Assembly: GCF_018128025.1 (NCBI RefSeq) | Contig: NZ_JAGSCS010000018.1 | Coordinates: forward strand, 1-56,000 | Direction of reading: 5' to 3' | DNA from: Proteiniclasticum sediminis | GTDB taxonomy: Bacteria > Bacillota > Clostridia > Clostridiales > Clostridiaceae | Length of the DNA: 56,000 nt | Shown: positions 8,060 through 16,822 of the stretch, in pieces | How positions within the stretch are numbered: the stretch's first letter is position 1 | Layout of the letters: each line of letters starts with the position of its first letter | Notes under the pieces: generated by a model | Databases searched by the model: none | What the model saw: the letters and a program-made list of their open reading frames with translations, nothing else | Told to the model about the DNA's origin: nothing | Program-made: the position numbers and the translations under genes

Positions 8060-9046
8060 ATGAACATGGTACGATATGGGATCTTAGGCTGTGGCGATGT
8101 GACGGAAGTCAAAAGCGGCCCTGCCTTTCAAAAAGCAGAAGGGTCAGAGCTCATGGTCGTCATGCGCAGAGACAAAGAAAAACTGGAAAGCTATGCCCGG
8201 CGCCATGGGGTAGACCGGTACACTACGGATTACAAAGCACTGCTTCAGGATGAAGAGGTGGACGTGGTCTATATCGCCACTCCGCCCAAGTGGCATGAAT
8301 TTTATACCTTAGAGGCTGCCCGGGCCAAGAAGGCGGTTTATGTGGAAAAGCCCATGGGCATGACCGTGGCCCAGTGCCGCACCATGCGCAGCGTCTGCCA
8401 GGCCCAGGGGGTTCCCCTCTTTGTGGCCTATTACCGCCGGGAGCATGAAAAGTTCAAGACGGTGAAAGCGCTCCTGGAGCGCGGCGACATTGGAGAGGTG
8501 CGCTCCTTTGCCTATCTCTATGTTTCCCCCGTGCCCCAGGTTCCTGCCCATCGGGCCTGGCTCTATGACAAGGATATTGCCGGCGGCGGAAAGCTCTTCG
8601 ACATTGGCTCCCATATGGTGGACACTCTCCGGTTTCTCCTGGGTGAAGTGGACATGGTCCACGGATTATCGGCCAACCAGTCCAAGGCGCTGGAAGTGGA
8701 GGATGTGGTCTCCGGGGTGCTCCGTTTTGAAGGCGGGGTCCAGGGAACTCTTCAGCTCACCTTCAACGGCCGCGAGGACCAGGATCAGCTCCTCATCTTC
8801 GGAAGCCAAGGAAGCCTACGGCTATCCCTCATGGACAATGCCCCCGTGACGGTGACCACGGCAAAGGGAACCCAGGAGCTCTCCTTTTTGGATCTTCCCC
8901 ATGTTCATCAGCCCCTGGTGCAGCGCATCACAAACACTCTGCAGGGAACGGACCATCTGGAGGATACAGGACTTTCCGCCCTTCGGACCCAGGCCGTGCT
9001 GGAAGCGTTAGCCACCGGAGAGCCGCTGCAAAGGGAAAATATGTAA
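8060..9046 (+). CDS. Gfo/Idh/MocA family oxidoreductase
   Basis: 328 residues. The N-terminal Rossmann domain has GILGCGDV (residues 7-14); EKPMG near residue 96 carries the family lysine, and GGGKLFDIGSHMVD (about 175-188) has the catalytic Asp and His pair. Such enzymes oxidise or reduce sugars, inositols or related polyols with NAD(P). The substrate cannot be told from sequence, and no sugar operon surrounds it. Start ATG follows AAGGAGGAAAAG. TATAAT at 8022-8027 is a likely -10. It ends at the hairpin at 9064. Confidence 0.88.
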   Translation: MNMVRYGILGCGDVTEVKSGPAFQKAEGSELMVVMRRDKEKLESYARRHGVDRYTTDYKALLQDEEVDVVYIATPPKWHEFYTLEAARAKKAVYVEKPMGMTVAQCRTMRSVCQAQGVPLFVAYYRREHEKFKTVKALLERGDIGEVRSFAYLYVSPVPQVPAHRAWLYDKDIAGGGKLFDIGSHMVDTLRFLLGEVDMVHGLSANQSKALEVEDVVSGVLRFEGGVQGTLQLTFNGREDQDQLLIFGSQGSLRLSLMDNAPVTVTTAKGTQELSFLDLPHVHQPLVQRITNTLQGTDHLEDTGLSALRTQAVLEALATGEPLQRENM

Positions 9047-9063
9047 ATTTGGCCGAAAATAAA

Positions 9064-9097
9064 GACTTCTGCACTGCTGCAGAAGTCATGTCTTTTT
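9064..9097 (+). terminator. Terminator after the oxidoreductase gene
   Basis: A 10-bp perfect stem (9064-9073 with 9078-9087), CTGC loop, then ATGTCTTTTT. Confidence 0.8.
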
Positions 9098-9232
9098 GCA
9101 AAGCAATTTGAGGTTACCCTCGGGATTCCTTTTGTCCGTGTATTGGTGGAAATCACAGTGAGAAATACTGAACTTCCAACTTCAGTATACCAAAGGAAAA
9201 GAAAATATCCTAGTAGCTGAAGAAAATAAATC

Positions 9233-9658
9233 TCAATTTCCCTGAAAAATCCAGAGATCCGGTTCGGTTTTTTCCTGGTTCACCAGGAAGTAGTTTTTCG
9301 CGCTGGTCATGATGATATCGGAGTATCGGCGCTCCCGGACTTCATGGGATTTTTCCGATTTGGGGGTCATGAAGTAGCTGGTGGCGAGGAACTGGGTTCC
9401 GTCATACTCCACATGGACCACATACTGGCTGCCCGTGAGGTCAAAGATCACTATATCCAGGGTATCGGCACGCTTGGCCCCGATATTTTCCAGGAAGACT
9501 TCAAAGCGTTCGCTGTTTTCCGTACGAAGACCGTCCATGACGACAAAGCCCTGGGACAGGGCTTCTTCTTTGGGCAGATACTTTTCCTGGGGACCGCAGC
9601 CGGTCAGCAGGAAAAGGAAGAGGAAAAGAGGGGCCAAAAGGCGCAGGGGGTTTCGCAT
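9233..9658 (-). CDS. Lipoprotein, possibly DUF4362-like
   Basis: 141 residues with signal peptide and lipobox LLTGC (Cys21). The mature part has the order helix, ENSERFEVFLENIGAK, strand, VHVEYDGTQFLA, then a helix and a short last strand, which resembles the DUF4362 layout seen in Bacillus lipoproteins; this is a weak likeness. It lies 20 bases after the glutathione peroxidase gene on the same strand and is probably cotranscribed with it. Function unknown. Confidence 0.65.
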   Translation of the reverse strand: MRNPLRLLAPLFLFLFLLTGCGPQEKYLPKEEALSQGFVVMDGLRTENSERFEVFLENIGAKRADTLDIVIFDLTGSQYVVHVEYDGTQFLATSYFMTPKSEKSHEVRERRYSDIIMTSAKNYFLVNQEKTEPDLWIFQGN

Positions 9659-9678
9659 AGAACATACTCCTGTAAAGA

Positions 9679-10152
9679 CTAGATGAGCTGACGAATATCC
9701 TTTTCAATGTCCAGAGGATCCACGGTGGGGGCATAGCGGCGGATGACCTTGCCGTCCTTGTCCACGAGGAACTTGGTGAAGTTCCACTTCACGCTGTCAC
9801 CCAGGAGTCCTTTGGTTTCCTTCCGCAGGTAACGGAAGAGTTCATGGGCATTCTCGCCATTGACGTCGATTTTTTCGAAGAGGGGAAAGGTCACGCCATA
9901 GTTGATCTCGCAGAAGTTCTTGATGTCCTCTGCGTCACCGGGTTCCTGACTGTTGAACTGATTGCAGGGGAAACCCAGAATTTCAAAGGGCTCGCCGCTG
10001 AGCTTCTCATAGAGTTTTTCCAGGCTCTTGTACTGGGGGGTGAAGCCGCACTTGCTGGCCGTATTCACGATGAGGGTAACTTTTCCGGCATACTGCTGAA
10101 GGTCCTGTTCCACACCGTCAATGTCCCGGGCTTTGAATTCATAAGCATTCAT
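9679..10152 (-). CDS. Glutathione peroxidase family protein (thioredoxin-dependent type)
   Basis: 157 residues. Peroxidatic Cys35 lies in NTASKCGFTPQ, the conserved Gln65 in GFPCNQF, and Trp/Asn in KWNFTKFL. A further Cys81 in NFCEINYGVTFP is at the place of the resolving cysteine of the 2-Cys, thioredoxin-using members, so despite the name the reductant is likely thioredoxin. It removes hydroperoxides in the cytoplasm. Leads a two-gene unit with the lipoprotein gene, under the promoter at 10190-10218. Confidence 0.92.
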   Translation of the reverse strand: MNAYEFKARDIDGVEQDLQQYAGKVTLIVNTASKCGFTPQYKSLEKLYEKLSGEPFEILGFPCNQFNSQEPGDAEDIKNFCEINYGVTFPLFEKIDVNGENAHELFRYLRKETKGLLGDSVKWNFTKFLVDKDGKVIRRYAPTVDPLDIEKDIRQLI

Positions 10153-10189
10153 AAAAACACCTCATAAAGTTTAGAATTTCTTTACATTC

Positions 10190-10218
10190 AGCATAAATCA
10201 AAAATTATCTATTGTCAA
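10190..10218 (-). promoter_or_regulatory. Promoter of the glutathione peroxidase gene
   Basis: On the minus strand consensus TTGACA (10218-10213) and TATGCT (10195-10190) are 17 bases apart, with the start codon 38 bases further on. Confidence 0.8.
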
Positions 10219-10295
10219 ATAGTATTGTGTAAAATTTAAAGTGAACCGGAGGGTTCGGAGACATCGCACAGATGCTTTTTTCATTTTTCCCCGAG

Positions 10296-10327
10296 AAAAA
10301 CCCCTTTTCGGGATCTCCGAAAAGGGG
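10296..10327 (-). terminator. Terminator of wrbA
   Basis: On the minus strand an 11-bp GC-rich stem (10327-10317 with 10311-10301) is followed by TTTTTC. Confidence 0.8.
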
Positions 10328-10348
10328 CGAAAGGGGAAAGGGGAAAGA

Positions 10349-10948
10349 TTAGTTGAGGAACTTGGAGGTGACTTCCACCACACGCTTGGCCTGGTGCTTT
10401 ACCGCTGCCTCAGCATCGTTCTGGATGACGCCATCGAGGATTCGGGCGGAGGTGCCGTAGGGGTTTCCACCGGAGGCGTAGATCACAGGATCCGTGTAGC
10501 CGGGGGTGACGATGATGGCGCCGAAGTGCATGGCAGAGGTGTAGAGGGACTGGAGGGTGGCTTCTACACCGCCATTGGTGTTCATGGCGGAGGTCATGGC
10601 GGAGAAGACCTTGTTGACCAGGAGTCCCTGGGCCCAAACCGGTCCGAGGGTATCAATGTACTGCTTCATCTGGGAAGAGACGTTGCCGTAACGGGTGGGG
10701 GTGGTGAAGATGACGGCATCGGCATCCACGAAGTCCTGGGGGGTGGCCACGGGAATGTCCTTGGTGGCATCCACATGCTTTCTCCACAGGGGGTTGGAGT
10801 CGATGGCGCTATCGGGAGCCAGCTCCTGTACCTTGAAGACCTTCACCTCGGCACCGGCAGCCTCGGCAGCTTCCTTGGCCCACTGGACCATCTGGTAGTT
10901 CCCTCCGGTGGCGCTGTAGTATATAATGGCTAGTTTCACTTTATTCAT
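10349..10948 (-). CDS. wrbA: WrbA-type NAD(P)H:quinone oxidoreductase
   Basis: 199 residues, the usual WrbA length. The flavodoxin phosphate-binding loop is YYSATGGNYQMVQWA (10-24), and the FMN-binding region reads PTRYGNVSSQMKQYIDTLG, followed by a glycine-rich FGAIIVTPGY segment. It reduces quinones by two electrons using FMN and NAD(P)H, avoiding semiquinones. Monocistronic. Two palindromes upstream (11021-11034 and 11065-11082) are candidate operators, which would fit induction by electrophiles or quinones. Confidence 0.9.
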   Translation of the reverse strand: MNKVKLAIIYYSATGGNYQMVQWAKEAAEAAGAEVKVFKVQELAPDSAIDSNPLWRKHVDATKDIPVATPQDFVDADAVIFTTPTRYGNVSSQMKQYIDTLGPVWAQGLLVNKVFSAMTSAMNTNGGVEATLQSLYTSAMHFGAIIVTPGYTDPVIYASGGNPYGTSARILDGVIQNDAEAAVKHQAKRVVEVTSKFLN

Positions 10949-11020
10949 GAATTCTTCGTCCTTTCATTTGTCGCAATGACATGTTTTTTTATTTATTGGA
11001 ATAATTAAGTTATACCATCC

Positions 11021-11034
11021 AATTGTGTACAATT
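11021..11034. promoter_or_regulatory. Palindrome 1 upstream of wrbA (candidate operator)
   Basis: AATTGTGTACAATT, arms of 6 bp around GT. It covers a possible -35 (TTGTAC on the minus strand) of wrbA. It shares the half-site GTACAATT with palindrome 2, exactly 50 bases away. Confidence 0.5.
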
Positions 11035-11064
11035 TATTAGGAAAATGTGTCTTGGTGGTGAATT

Positions 11065-11082
11065 TTGTACTAACTAGTACAA
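11065..11082. promoter_or_regulatory. Palindrome 2 upstream of wrbA (candidate operator)
   Basis: Arms TTGTACTA and TAGTACAA, 8 bp each, around AC. The TACT...AGTA core resembles operators of DUF24/HxlR-type quinone sensors such as B. subtilis YodB; the regulator itself is not in the window. Confidence 0.5.
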
Positions 11083-11342
11083 TTAAAAATTTAGACATGT
11101 TTTAGTGCGCTGAATACCTTCTTAAAAAGGCCTTCGGGGCATCGCCTGGGCGGAAGGGAAGGTTTTTCTCTTGTCATGGAGGATCTCTTCCCGAACGCGG
11201 AGAGCGCCAGGGTGCCCTTGCTTTTTGCCCCTGATGTTTGTAAAGTTAAAAGAGTGTGAGGACGATTTCAGTGAAAGACTGAGGGGAACGTTTTTCCCTG
11301 GAGGCTTGCCCTCCAAGGGAAATCGAAGAATGGAGGCGGAAG

Positions 11343-13064
11343 ATGGACAATACCGGACAGTTTCAAAAAGAAATGAAAAAATCCGTACTAAAGGAAATTA
11401 TCTCGCTCTTGGTGAAGGTTTCCGCCCTCTTTATCTTCGCGCTCCTTTCCGCTACCTTCGTCAAGAATGAGCTGGCGGCGGACAAAAGCATGAAGCATCT
11501 GGAGACGGCCTTTGTGGAAGCCTTCGACAGCCACAAGACCTTTCTCCTGGAGGAGAGCACCCAGGCGCTTTGCCGGGAACTGCTGGCGGGGGAAGAAGAG
11601 GCGGCAAGCTTCCAGAACCTTCTCTACCGCCATAATCTCAATCAGAAAATCCGGTCCAAGGCCATCGTCATGGACAGCCAGTTTAACATCAAGTATTCCT
11701 CCTTCAGCAATGAGGAGATTTCGGCCTATCATTACAGCTACAACAATGCCATCAGCAACAATGCCCGAAAAATCGGGGAGAATGAAGTGTATACGGCGGT
11801 ATACAACAACAGTACGGGGTACAGCGACTATATGATGGTGAAGCCTCTGCGCCAGGGGGAGGATATTATAGGCTACATTTCCCTCTTCCTGTCCGGGGAC
11901 GACTGGAGCTACTACATGTCCCACTTCAGTGACAACGGCGTCATCACCGATACCCGAAACAATGTGATTTTCTACAATAAGCCCAGCCTCATGGAAAACA
12001 GCTACAAGTTTGACATCAAGAAGTCGAAAATCACCTACATCAGCGGAGAACGGTACTGGCTGAAGCATGCCGCCCTTCCCGTCTACGGTATCCAGATCTA
12101 TTCCCTGGTCCTGTATCCGGGGAATCCGGAAATCATCATCGGTCTCATCATGGTCATCATCATCGGAATCCTGTGGTTCAATCTGGCCAGCCGGATTTCC
12201 GAGACCATGGCGGAAAAGAATGCCCAGTCCATCAATAAGCTGGTCAGCGAGATCCGGATCATCCGGAAGTTTGACCAGACCCACCGGATCCAGATGGATT
12301 CCAAGGACGAGTTTGAGGATGTGGCCCACCACATCAACCAAATGCTGAACACCATCACCCATCTCCATGAAAAGAACACGGAGCTTTTAAAGCTCAACAA
12401 TCTCATTGAGATCAACCATCTCACCGCCCAGATCAATCCCCATTTTCTCTACAACACCCTGGAGATCATCCGAAACCTGCTGATCTTTGACGCCGACCAG
12501 GCGGGAAAGCTCATCGTGAAGCTCACGAAGGTTTTGCGCTACAGCATCAACAACAGCAAACGGGATGTGACCCTGGAGGAGGATCTGCAGTTCATCCATG
12601 ACTACCTCTCCATTCAGAAGACCCGTTTCGGGGAGCGGCTCCAGTGCACCATGGATATCGACGAAAACTGCTACAGCTGCGTTGTGCCGAAGCTGGTGTT
12701 GCAACCCCTCATCGAGAACAGCATCAAGTACGGTTTCCAGGATCAGATGGAACTCTCCATTCGGATTAAAGGTTACCTCAAGGACGGGTACCTGATCCTC
12801 CAGGTGGAGGACAATGGTCCAGGGATGGGCGAGAAGGACCTGGAGGAGCTAAAAGATATGCTGAGTAAGGACGTGAATGAAACCCGCGCCAACGGGCTGT
12901 ACAACATTATGCGCCGGCTGAAGCTGAAATATACGGAGAAAAGCGGCATGGAGATCACTGCCCGCCCTCTGCGGGGGCTCACCATCACCCTGAACATCCT
13001 GCAGCAGCCTGAAGAGCCCGGAGTCCTGCAAAGGATCCGCTTTGAGGAGGAAGAACATGTATAA
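11343..13064 (+). CDS. Sensor histidine kinase, YesM/LytS type
   Basis: 573 residues. Membrane segments at about 20-42 and 262-282 enclose an extracellular sensor domain of about 215 residues. A HAMP-like region (about 283-340) follows. The kinase core has the phospho-acceptor His367 in INPHFLYNTLE, the N box around Asn459 (ENSIKYGF), and the ATP lid DNGPGM (Asp490) plus GLYNIMRRL. It would phosphorylate the regulator encoded next, whose ATG overlaps the end of this gene by 8 bases. The ligand is unknown; the ABC importer genes just downstream suggest that the system senses a transported solute. Confidence 0.92.
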   Translation: MDNTGQFQKEMKKSVLKEIISLLVKVSALFIFALLSATFVKNELAADKSMKHLETAFVEAFDSHKTFLLEESTQALCRELLAGEEEAASFQNLLYRHNLNQKIRSKAIVMDSQFNIKYSSFSNEEISAYHYSYNNAISNNARKIGENEVYTAVYNNSTGYSDYMMVKPLRQGEDIIGYISLFLSGDDWSYYMSHFSDNGVITDTRNNVIFYNKPSLMENSYKFDIKKSKITYISGERYWLKHAALPVYGIQIYSLVLYPGNPEIIIGLIMVIIIGILWFNLASRISETMAEKNAQSINKLVSEIRIIRKFDQTHRIQMDSKDEFEDVAHHINQMLNTITHLHEKNTELLKLNNLIEINHLTAQINPHFLYNTLEIIRNLLIFDADQAGKLIVKLTKVLRYSINNSKRDVTLEEDLQFIHDYLSIQKTRFGERLQCTMDIDENCYSCVVPKLVLQPLIENSIKYGFQDQMELSIRIKGYLKDGYLILQVEDNGPGMGEKDLEELKDMLSKDVNETRANGLYNIMRRLKLKYTEKSGMEITARPLRGLTITLNILQQPEEPGVLQRIRFEEEEHV

Positions 13065-13836
13065 GATTGTCATCGCCGAGGATGAAGAAATCATCCGCAA
13101 GGGCCTGGTCTACAGCATCCGCTGGGAAGACTACGGCTGCGTCGTGGTGGCGGAGGCCCAAAATGGCGTGGAAGGGGTGGAGGCCATCCGCAGACATTCC
13201 CCGGACATCGTCATTGCCGACATCAACATGCCCATCATGGCCGGGCTGGAGATGCTCAAAGAAACCCATGAGGACCATGACTATTCCGCCATTATCCTTT
13301 CCGGCTACTCCAGCTTTGAATACGCCCAAAAGGCCATTGAGCTGGGCGTCCTGGGCTATCTCTCCAAGCCCCTGGACCTGGAGGAGCTAAAGACAGTGAT
13401 CTCCAAGGCTAAAAAGGATATTGAGCTGAAAAAGCTCGTGCAGCAGAACCGGATGAGCAAAAACGAGCTGAAGGAAATCAACCTCTTCCGGGACATGTAC
13501 AACGCCCACTATGACAATGCCGTGGTGGATCAGATGCTGCAGATGATCTTCAAGGACTTCGACAAGAAGATCGTCATGCGGGATGTGGTGCAGAAGCTCA
13601 ACTACAGTGAAACCTTCCTCAACCGGAAGTTCAAGGAAACCGTGGGCACCACCTTCAATGAGTATCTCAACCGATACCGGATCCAGAAAGCCATTGTGCT
13701 GCTCATGACGGAAAAGGACATGAGCATCCAGGAGATCGCCTGGAAATGTGGCATCAGCGACTACAAGTATTTCGGGTCCGTCTTCAAGAAGTATGTGGGC
13801 TGCAGCCCCAAGGAGTATGTGGCCAAGATCCAATAG
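13057..13836 (+). CDS. Response regulator with AraC-type DNA-binding domain (YesN type)
   Basis: 259 residues. The receiver domain (1-120) has acidic AEDEE (7-11), phosphorylation site Asp55 in IADINMP, Ser/Thr in LSGYSS and Lys in LSKPLD. The C-terminal AraC domain (about 155-259) has two helix-turn-helices, the second ending ISDYKYFGSVFKKYVGCSPKEY. It lacks the long linker of larger YesN proteins. The ATG at 13057 has GAGGAGGAAG upstream, inside the kinase gene. Target is probably the adjacent transporter operon, by context. Confidence 0.92.
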   Translation: MYKIVIAEDEEIIRKGLVYSIRWEDYGCVVVAEAQNGVEGVEAIRRHSPDIVIADINMPIMAGLEMLKETHEDHDYSAIILSGYSSFEYAQKAIELGVLGYLSKPLDLEELKTVISKAKKDIELKKLVQQNRMSKNELKEINLFRDMYNAHYDNAVVDQMLQMIFKDFDKKIVMRDVVQKLNYSETFLNRKFKETVGTTFNEYLNRYRIQKAIVLLMTEKDMSIQEIAWKCGISDYKYFGSVFKKYVGCSPKEYVAKIQ

Positions 13837-13841
13837 GGGGA

Positions 13842-13878
13842 AAACCAAACAAGCATTTTTTGTTTGGTTTTTTCTCTT
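13842..13878 (+). terminator. Terminator after the two-component genes
   Basis: A 10-bp stem (13842-13851 with 13861-13870) and a T-rich tail. It separates the regulator genes from the transporter operon. Confidence 0.75.
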
Positions 13879-13960
13879 TTTGTTTGGGATATTCGGTTTA
13901 AACGGTTTCACCCTCTTGTTAAGCTAGGTAGGAGAGTACAAAAGAACAGAGGAGGTTACC

Positions 13961-15115
13961 ATGAGCGTAAATATCACGGTGAAAAACGCCACAAAACGCT
14001 ACGGTCAGGCCACAATTATTCCGGATCTGTCCGTGGACATCCGAAACGGGGAGCTGTTTACCCTGCTGGGCCCTTCGGGCTGCGGAAAAACCACCCTTCT
14101 TCGGATGATCGCCGGCTTCAACAGCATTGAGGGGGGCGATTTTCTCTTCAACGGCAAGCGAATCAATGATCTGGATCCGGGTAAGCGAAATATCGGCATG
14201 GTGTTTCAGAACTATGCCATCTTCCCCAACATGTCCGTGCGGAAAAATGTCGAGTTTGGCCTCAAGCAGCGGGCTTTGCCCAAGGCGGAAATCGCTGCGG
14301 AAACGGATAAATTTCTAAAACTCGTCCATGTGGACCAGTATGCGGACCGCATGCCGGACAAGCTGTCCGGCGGACAGCAGCAGCGGGTGGCCCTGGCCCG
14401 GGCCCTGGTCATCAAGCCCGATGTGCTTCTCATGGACGAACCCCTGTCCAATCTCGATGCCAAGCTTCGGGTGGAAATGCGCACCGTCATCAAGGACATC
14501 CAGAAGGAAGTGGGGATCACCACCGTCTATGTCACCCATGACCAGGAGGAGGCCATGGCCATCTCCGACCGCATCGCGGTGATGAAGGACGGCGTCATCC
14601 GCCACTGCAGCAGCCCCCAGAATATCTACCAGCGGCCCGCGGACATCTTTGTGGCTACCTTCATCGGCAAGTCCAATCTTCTCCGGGCTCAGCTGGTAAA
14701 CGAGGGGGAGCGCACCTTCGTGGAATTTGAAAGCGGCTACCGGGTGGAAGCCCAAAACCTCCGGCCCGAGGAATGCCAAAACCGAAAGGTTCTCGTGTCC
14801 GCCCGGCCGGAAGAGCTTCTGGTCAACGTGCGGCCGGAAGGGGAGGTGTCAAAGGGCATGGTGGCCGTCATCAAGGACAGCGTGTTCCTGGGCTACAACA
14901 CCCATTATTTTGTAAAGCTGGAATCCGGCGAGGAAGCGGAAATCATCCAGGAATCGGAGATTAACGCCCTCATCGCTCCAGGCACCACGGTGTATCTGAC
15001 CCTGAACCTAAAAAAGATTAACATCTTCGACGCGGAAACCGAAGTTAGCCTCATGACCGGCATCATGAACAGCACCCAGATCCCCAGAAGCGATGCCACG
15101 AGGGAGGGTGAATAG
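13961..15115 (+). CDS. ABC importer ATPase, FbpC/PotA-like
   Basis: 384 residues. Walker A GPSGCGKT (37-44), signature LSGGQQQ (135-141), Walker B LLMDEP with Asp159/Glu160, and switch His in YVTHDQEEA. The C-terminal 130 residues form the TOBE-type domain of the iron/polyamine/phosphonate importer class. It energises uptake with the fused permease encoded immediately downstream and the lipoprotein receptor after that. Ribosome site GAGGAGG. Iron(III), phosphorylated sugars and phosphonates are all substrates of relatives, so none is assigned. Confidence 0.9.
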   Translation: MSVNITVKNATKRYGQATIIPDLSVDIRNGELFTLLGPSGCGKTTLLRMIAGFNSIEGGDFLFNGKRINDLDPGKRNIGMVFQNYAIFPNMSVRKNVEFGLKQRALPKAEIAAETDKFLKLVHVDQYADRMPDKLSGGQQQRVALARALVIKPDVLLMDEPLSNLDAKLRVEMRTVIKDIQKEVGITTVYVTHDQEEAMAISDRIAVMKDGVIRHCSSPQNIYQRPADIFVATFIGKSNLLRAQLVNEGERTFVEFESGYRVEAQNLRPEECQNRKVLVSARPEELLVNVRPEGEVSKGMVAVIKDSVFLGYNTHYFVKLESGEEAEIIQESEINALIAPGTTVYLTLNLKKINIFDAETEVSLMTGIMNSTQIPRSDATREGE

Positions 15116-15116
15116 T

Positions 15117-16760
15117 GTGACCCGAAAAAAATATGATCTCTGGACCCTGGTGTCCCTGGGGCTCCTCTGCCTTTTCCTCCTCTTTCTGGTGTACCCCCTT
15201 CTCAATCTGTTGAAGGAATCGGTGTACAGCGGAGGAGAATTCACCCTGAGGGCTTTCCAGAAGTTCTTCAGCAAGTCCTACTACTACACTTCTATCTTCA
15301 ACAGCGCCAAGGTGGCTCTCACGGTGACCGTGGTGAGTCTCCTCCTGGGCATCCCCTTTGCCTACTTTTATTCCTTCTATCAGTTAAAGGGGAAGAAGCT
15401 CCTCTTTGTCCTGGTGCTGTTGTCCACCATGTCCGCTCCCTTCATCGGCGCCTATTCCTGGATCCTTCTCATGGGAAACTCCGGCCTCATCACCACCTTC
15501 CTGAAATCCTTCGGGATCCGCGGATTTTCCATTTACGGCTTTGGCGGAATCGTCCTGGTGCAGTCCCTGAAGCTCTTCCCTTTAGTGGTCATCTACATGA
15601 ACGGCGCCTTCCGGGACATTGACAATTCCCTCCTGGAAGCGGCGGAGAGCATGAACTGTACTGGGTTTGACCGGTTCAAACGCGTGATCATGAGTCTCAC
15701 CATGCCCACGATTTTGGCGGCAGCCCTCCTGGTCTTCATGCGGTCCTTTGCGGACTTTGGCACCCCGGTGCTCATCGGCCGTGGCTACTCCACCTTCCCC
15801 GTGCTCATCTACAACCAGTACCTGGGGGAAAACGGCGCGGATTATCATTTTGCCGCGGCCATCAGCGTCATCGCGGTCCTGGTCACCGCTGCCATCTTCA
15901 TCCTCCAGAAGGTGACCACGAATAAGTTTAAGTTCACCATCAGCGCCCTGCACCCCATCGCCCCGAAGATCACCAAGGGGATCCAGAGTCTAGGGATGCA
16001 CGCCTACTGCTACTTTCTCGTGGCCATTGCCATGCTGCCCCAGCTCTATGTCATCAACATGTCTTTCCGAAACTACAACAACAGCATCCTGCGGTCGGGC
16101 TACTCCCTGGTGAACTACCAGAAGGCCCTGGAGAAGAATCTCTTCCGGTCCGTGAGCAATACGCTCCTCATCAGCTTCATCACCCTGGCCATCATCATCC
16201 TCATTGCGGTGCTCATTGCCTATCTGGTGGTTCGAAGGAACAATCTCCTCAATAACGCCATCGATGTGATCTCCATGATGCCCTACATCATGCCCGGCGG
16301 CGTCATTGGCATCGCCCTCATCATCACCTTCAGCAGCAAGCCCTTCTCTCTCACGGGTACGCTGCTCATCATGGTCATCGCCTTGGCCATCCGCCGCATG
16401 CCCTTCACCAGCCGGTCCGCCACGGCGGCCATGATGAAGATTTCTGAAAGCATCGAGGAGGCGTCTATCAGTCTGGGAGCCTCCAAGCTCAAGACCTTTG
16501 TGCGGATCACCATCCCCATGATGTCCAGCGGGATCATCTCCGGCGCGGTTTTAAGCTGGGTTTCCGTCATCACGGAAATGTCCTCGGGGGTTATCCTCTA
16601 CAATAACCGGACCATCACCCTGACCCTCAGCACCTATGCTGCCATCAACAACGGAACCTATGGGGTGGCGGCGGTGTTTGCCACCATCACCACCCTCTTC
16701 ACCGTCATCTGTCTCGGGCTTTATCTGAAGCTCACCAAGATGGAGGATGTGCGACTCTAG
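15117..16760 (+). CDS. ABC importer permease, two fused domains, FbpB-like
   Basis: 547 residues with about 12 membrane segments in two homologous halves. Each half has the cytoplasmic EAA loop that contacts the ATPase: EAAESMNCTGFDRFKRVIM in the first and EEASISLGASKLKTFVRIT in the second. The GTG at 15117, one base after the ATPase stop, is preferred because AGGGAGGGTG lies upstream; a GTG at 15108 is also possible. This single-chain double permease is typical of the iron(III) and phosphonate type systems. Confidence 0.9.
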   Translation: MTRKKYDLWTLVSLGLLCLFLLFLVYPLLNLLKESVYSGGEFTLRAFQKFFSKSYYYTSIFNSAKVALTVTVVSLLLGIPFAYFYSFYQLKGKKLLFVLVLLSTMSAPFIGAYSWILLMGNSGLITTFLKSFGIRGFSIYGFGGIVLVQSLKLFPLVVIYMNGAFRDIDNSLLEAAESMNCTGFDRFKRVIMSLTMPTILAAALLVFMRSFADFGTPVLIGRGYSTFPVLIYNQYLGENGADYHFAAAISVIAVLVTAAIFILQKVTTNKFKFTISALHPIAPKITKGIQSLGMHAYCYFLVAIAMLPQLYVINMSFRNYNNSILRSGYSLVNYQKALEKNLFRSVSNTLLISFITLAIIILIAVLIAYLVVRRNNLLNNAIDVISMMPYIMPGGVIGIALIITFSSKPFSLTGTLLIMVIALAIRRMPFTSRSATAAMMKISESIEEASISLGASKLKTFVRITIPMMSSGIISGAVLSWVSVITEMSSGVILYNNRTITLTLSTYAAINNGTYGVAAVFATITTLFTVICLGLYLKLTKMEDVRL

Positions 16761-16822
16761 TCCACTCAAAATATGAGTCGGCTTCGCCGATTGATATAAT
16801 AAAAATGAAGGAGCAACGAAAC

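Larger units (their letters stand above)
10949..11342. other. Intergenic region between wrbA and the histidine kinase gene
   Basis: The left half (10949-11100) is AT-rich and holds the wrbA promoter area with two palindromes. The right half (11100-11342) is GC-rich and contains no convincing gene or strong promoter; short frames in it lack ribosome sites. Confidence 0.5.
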
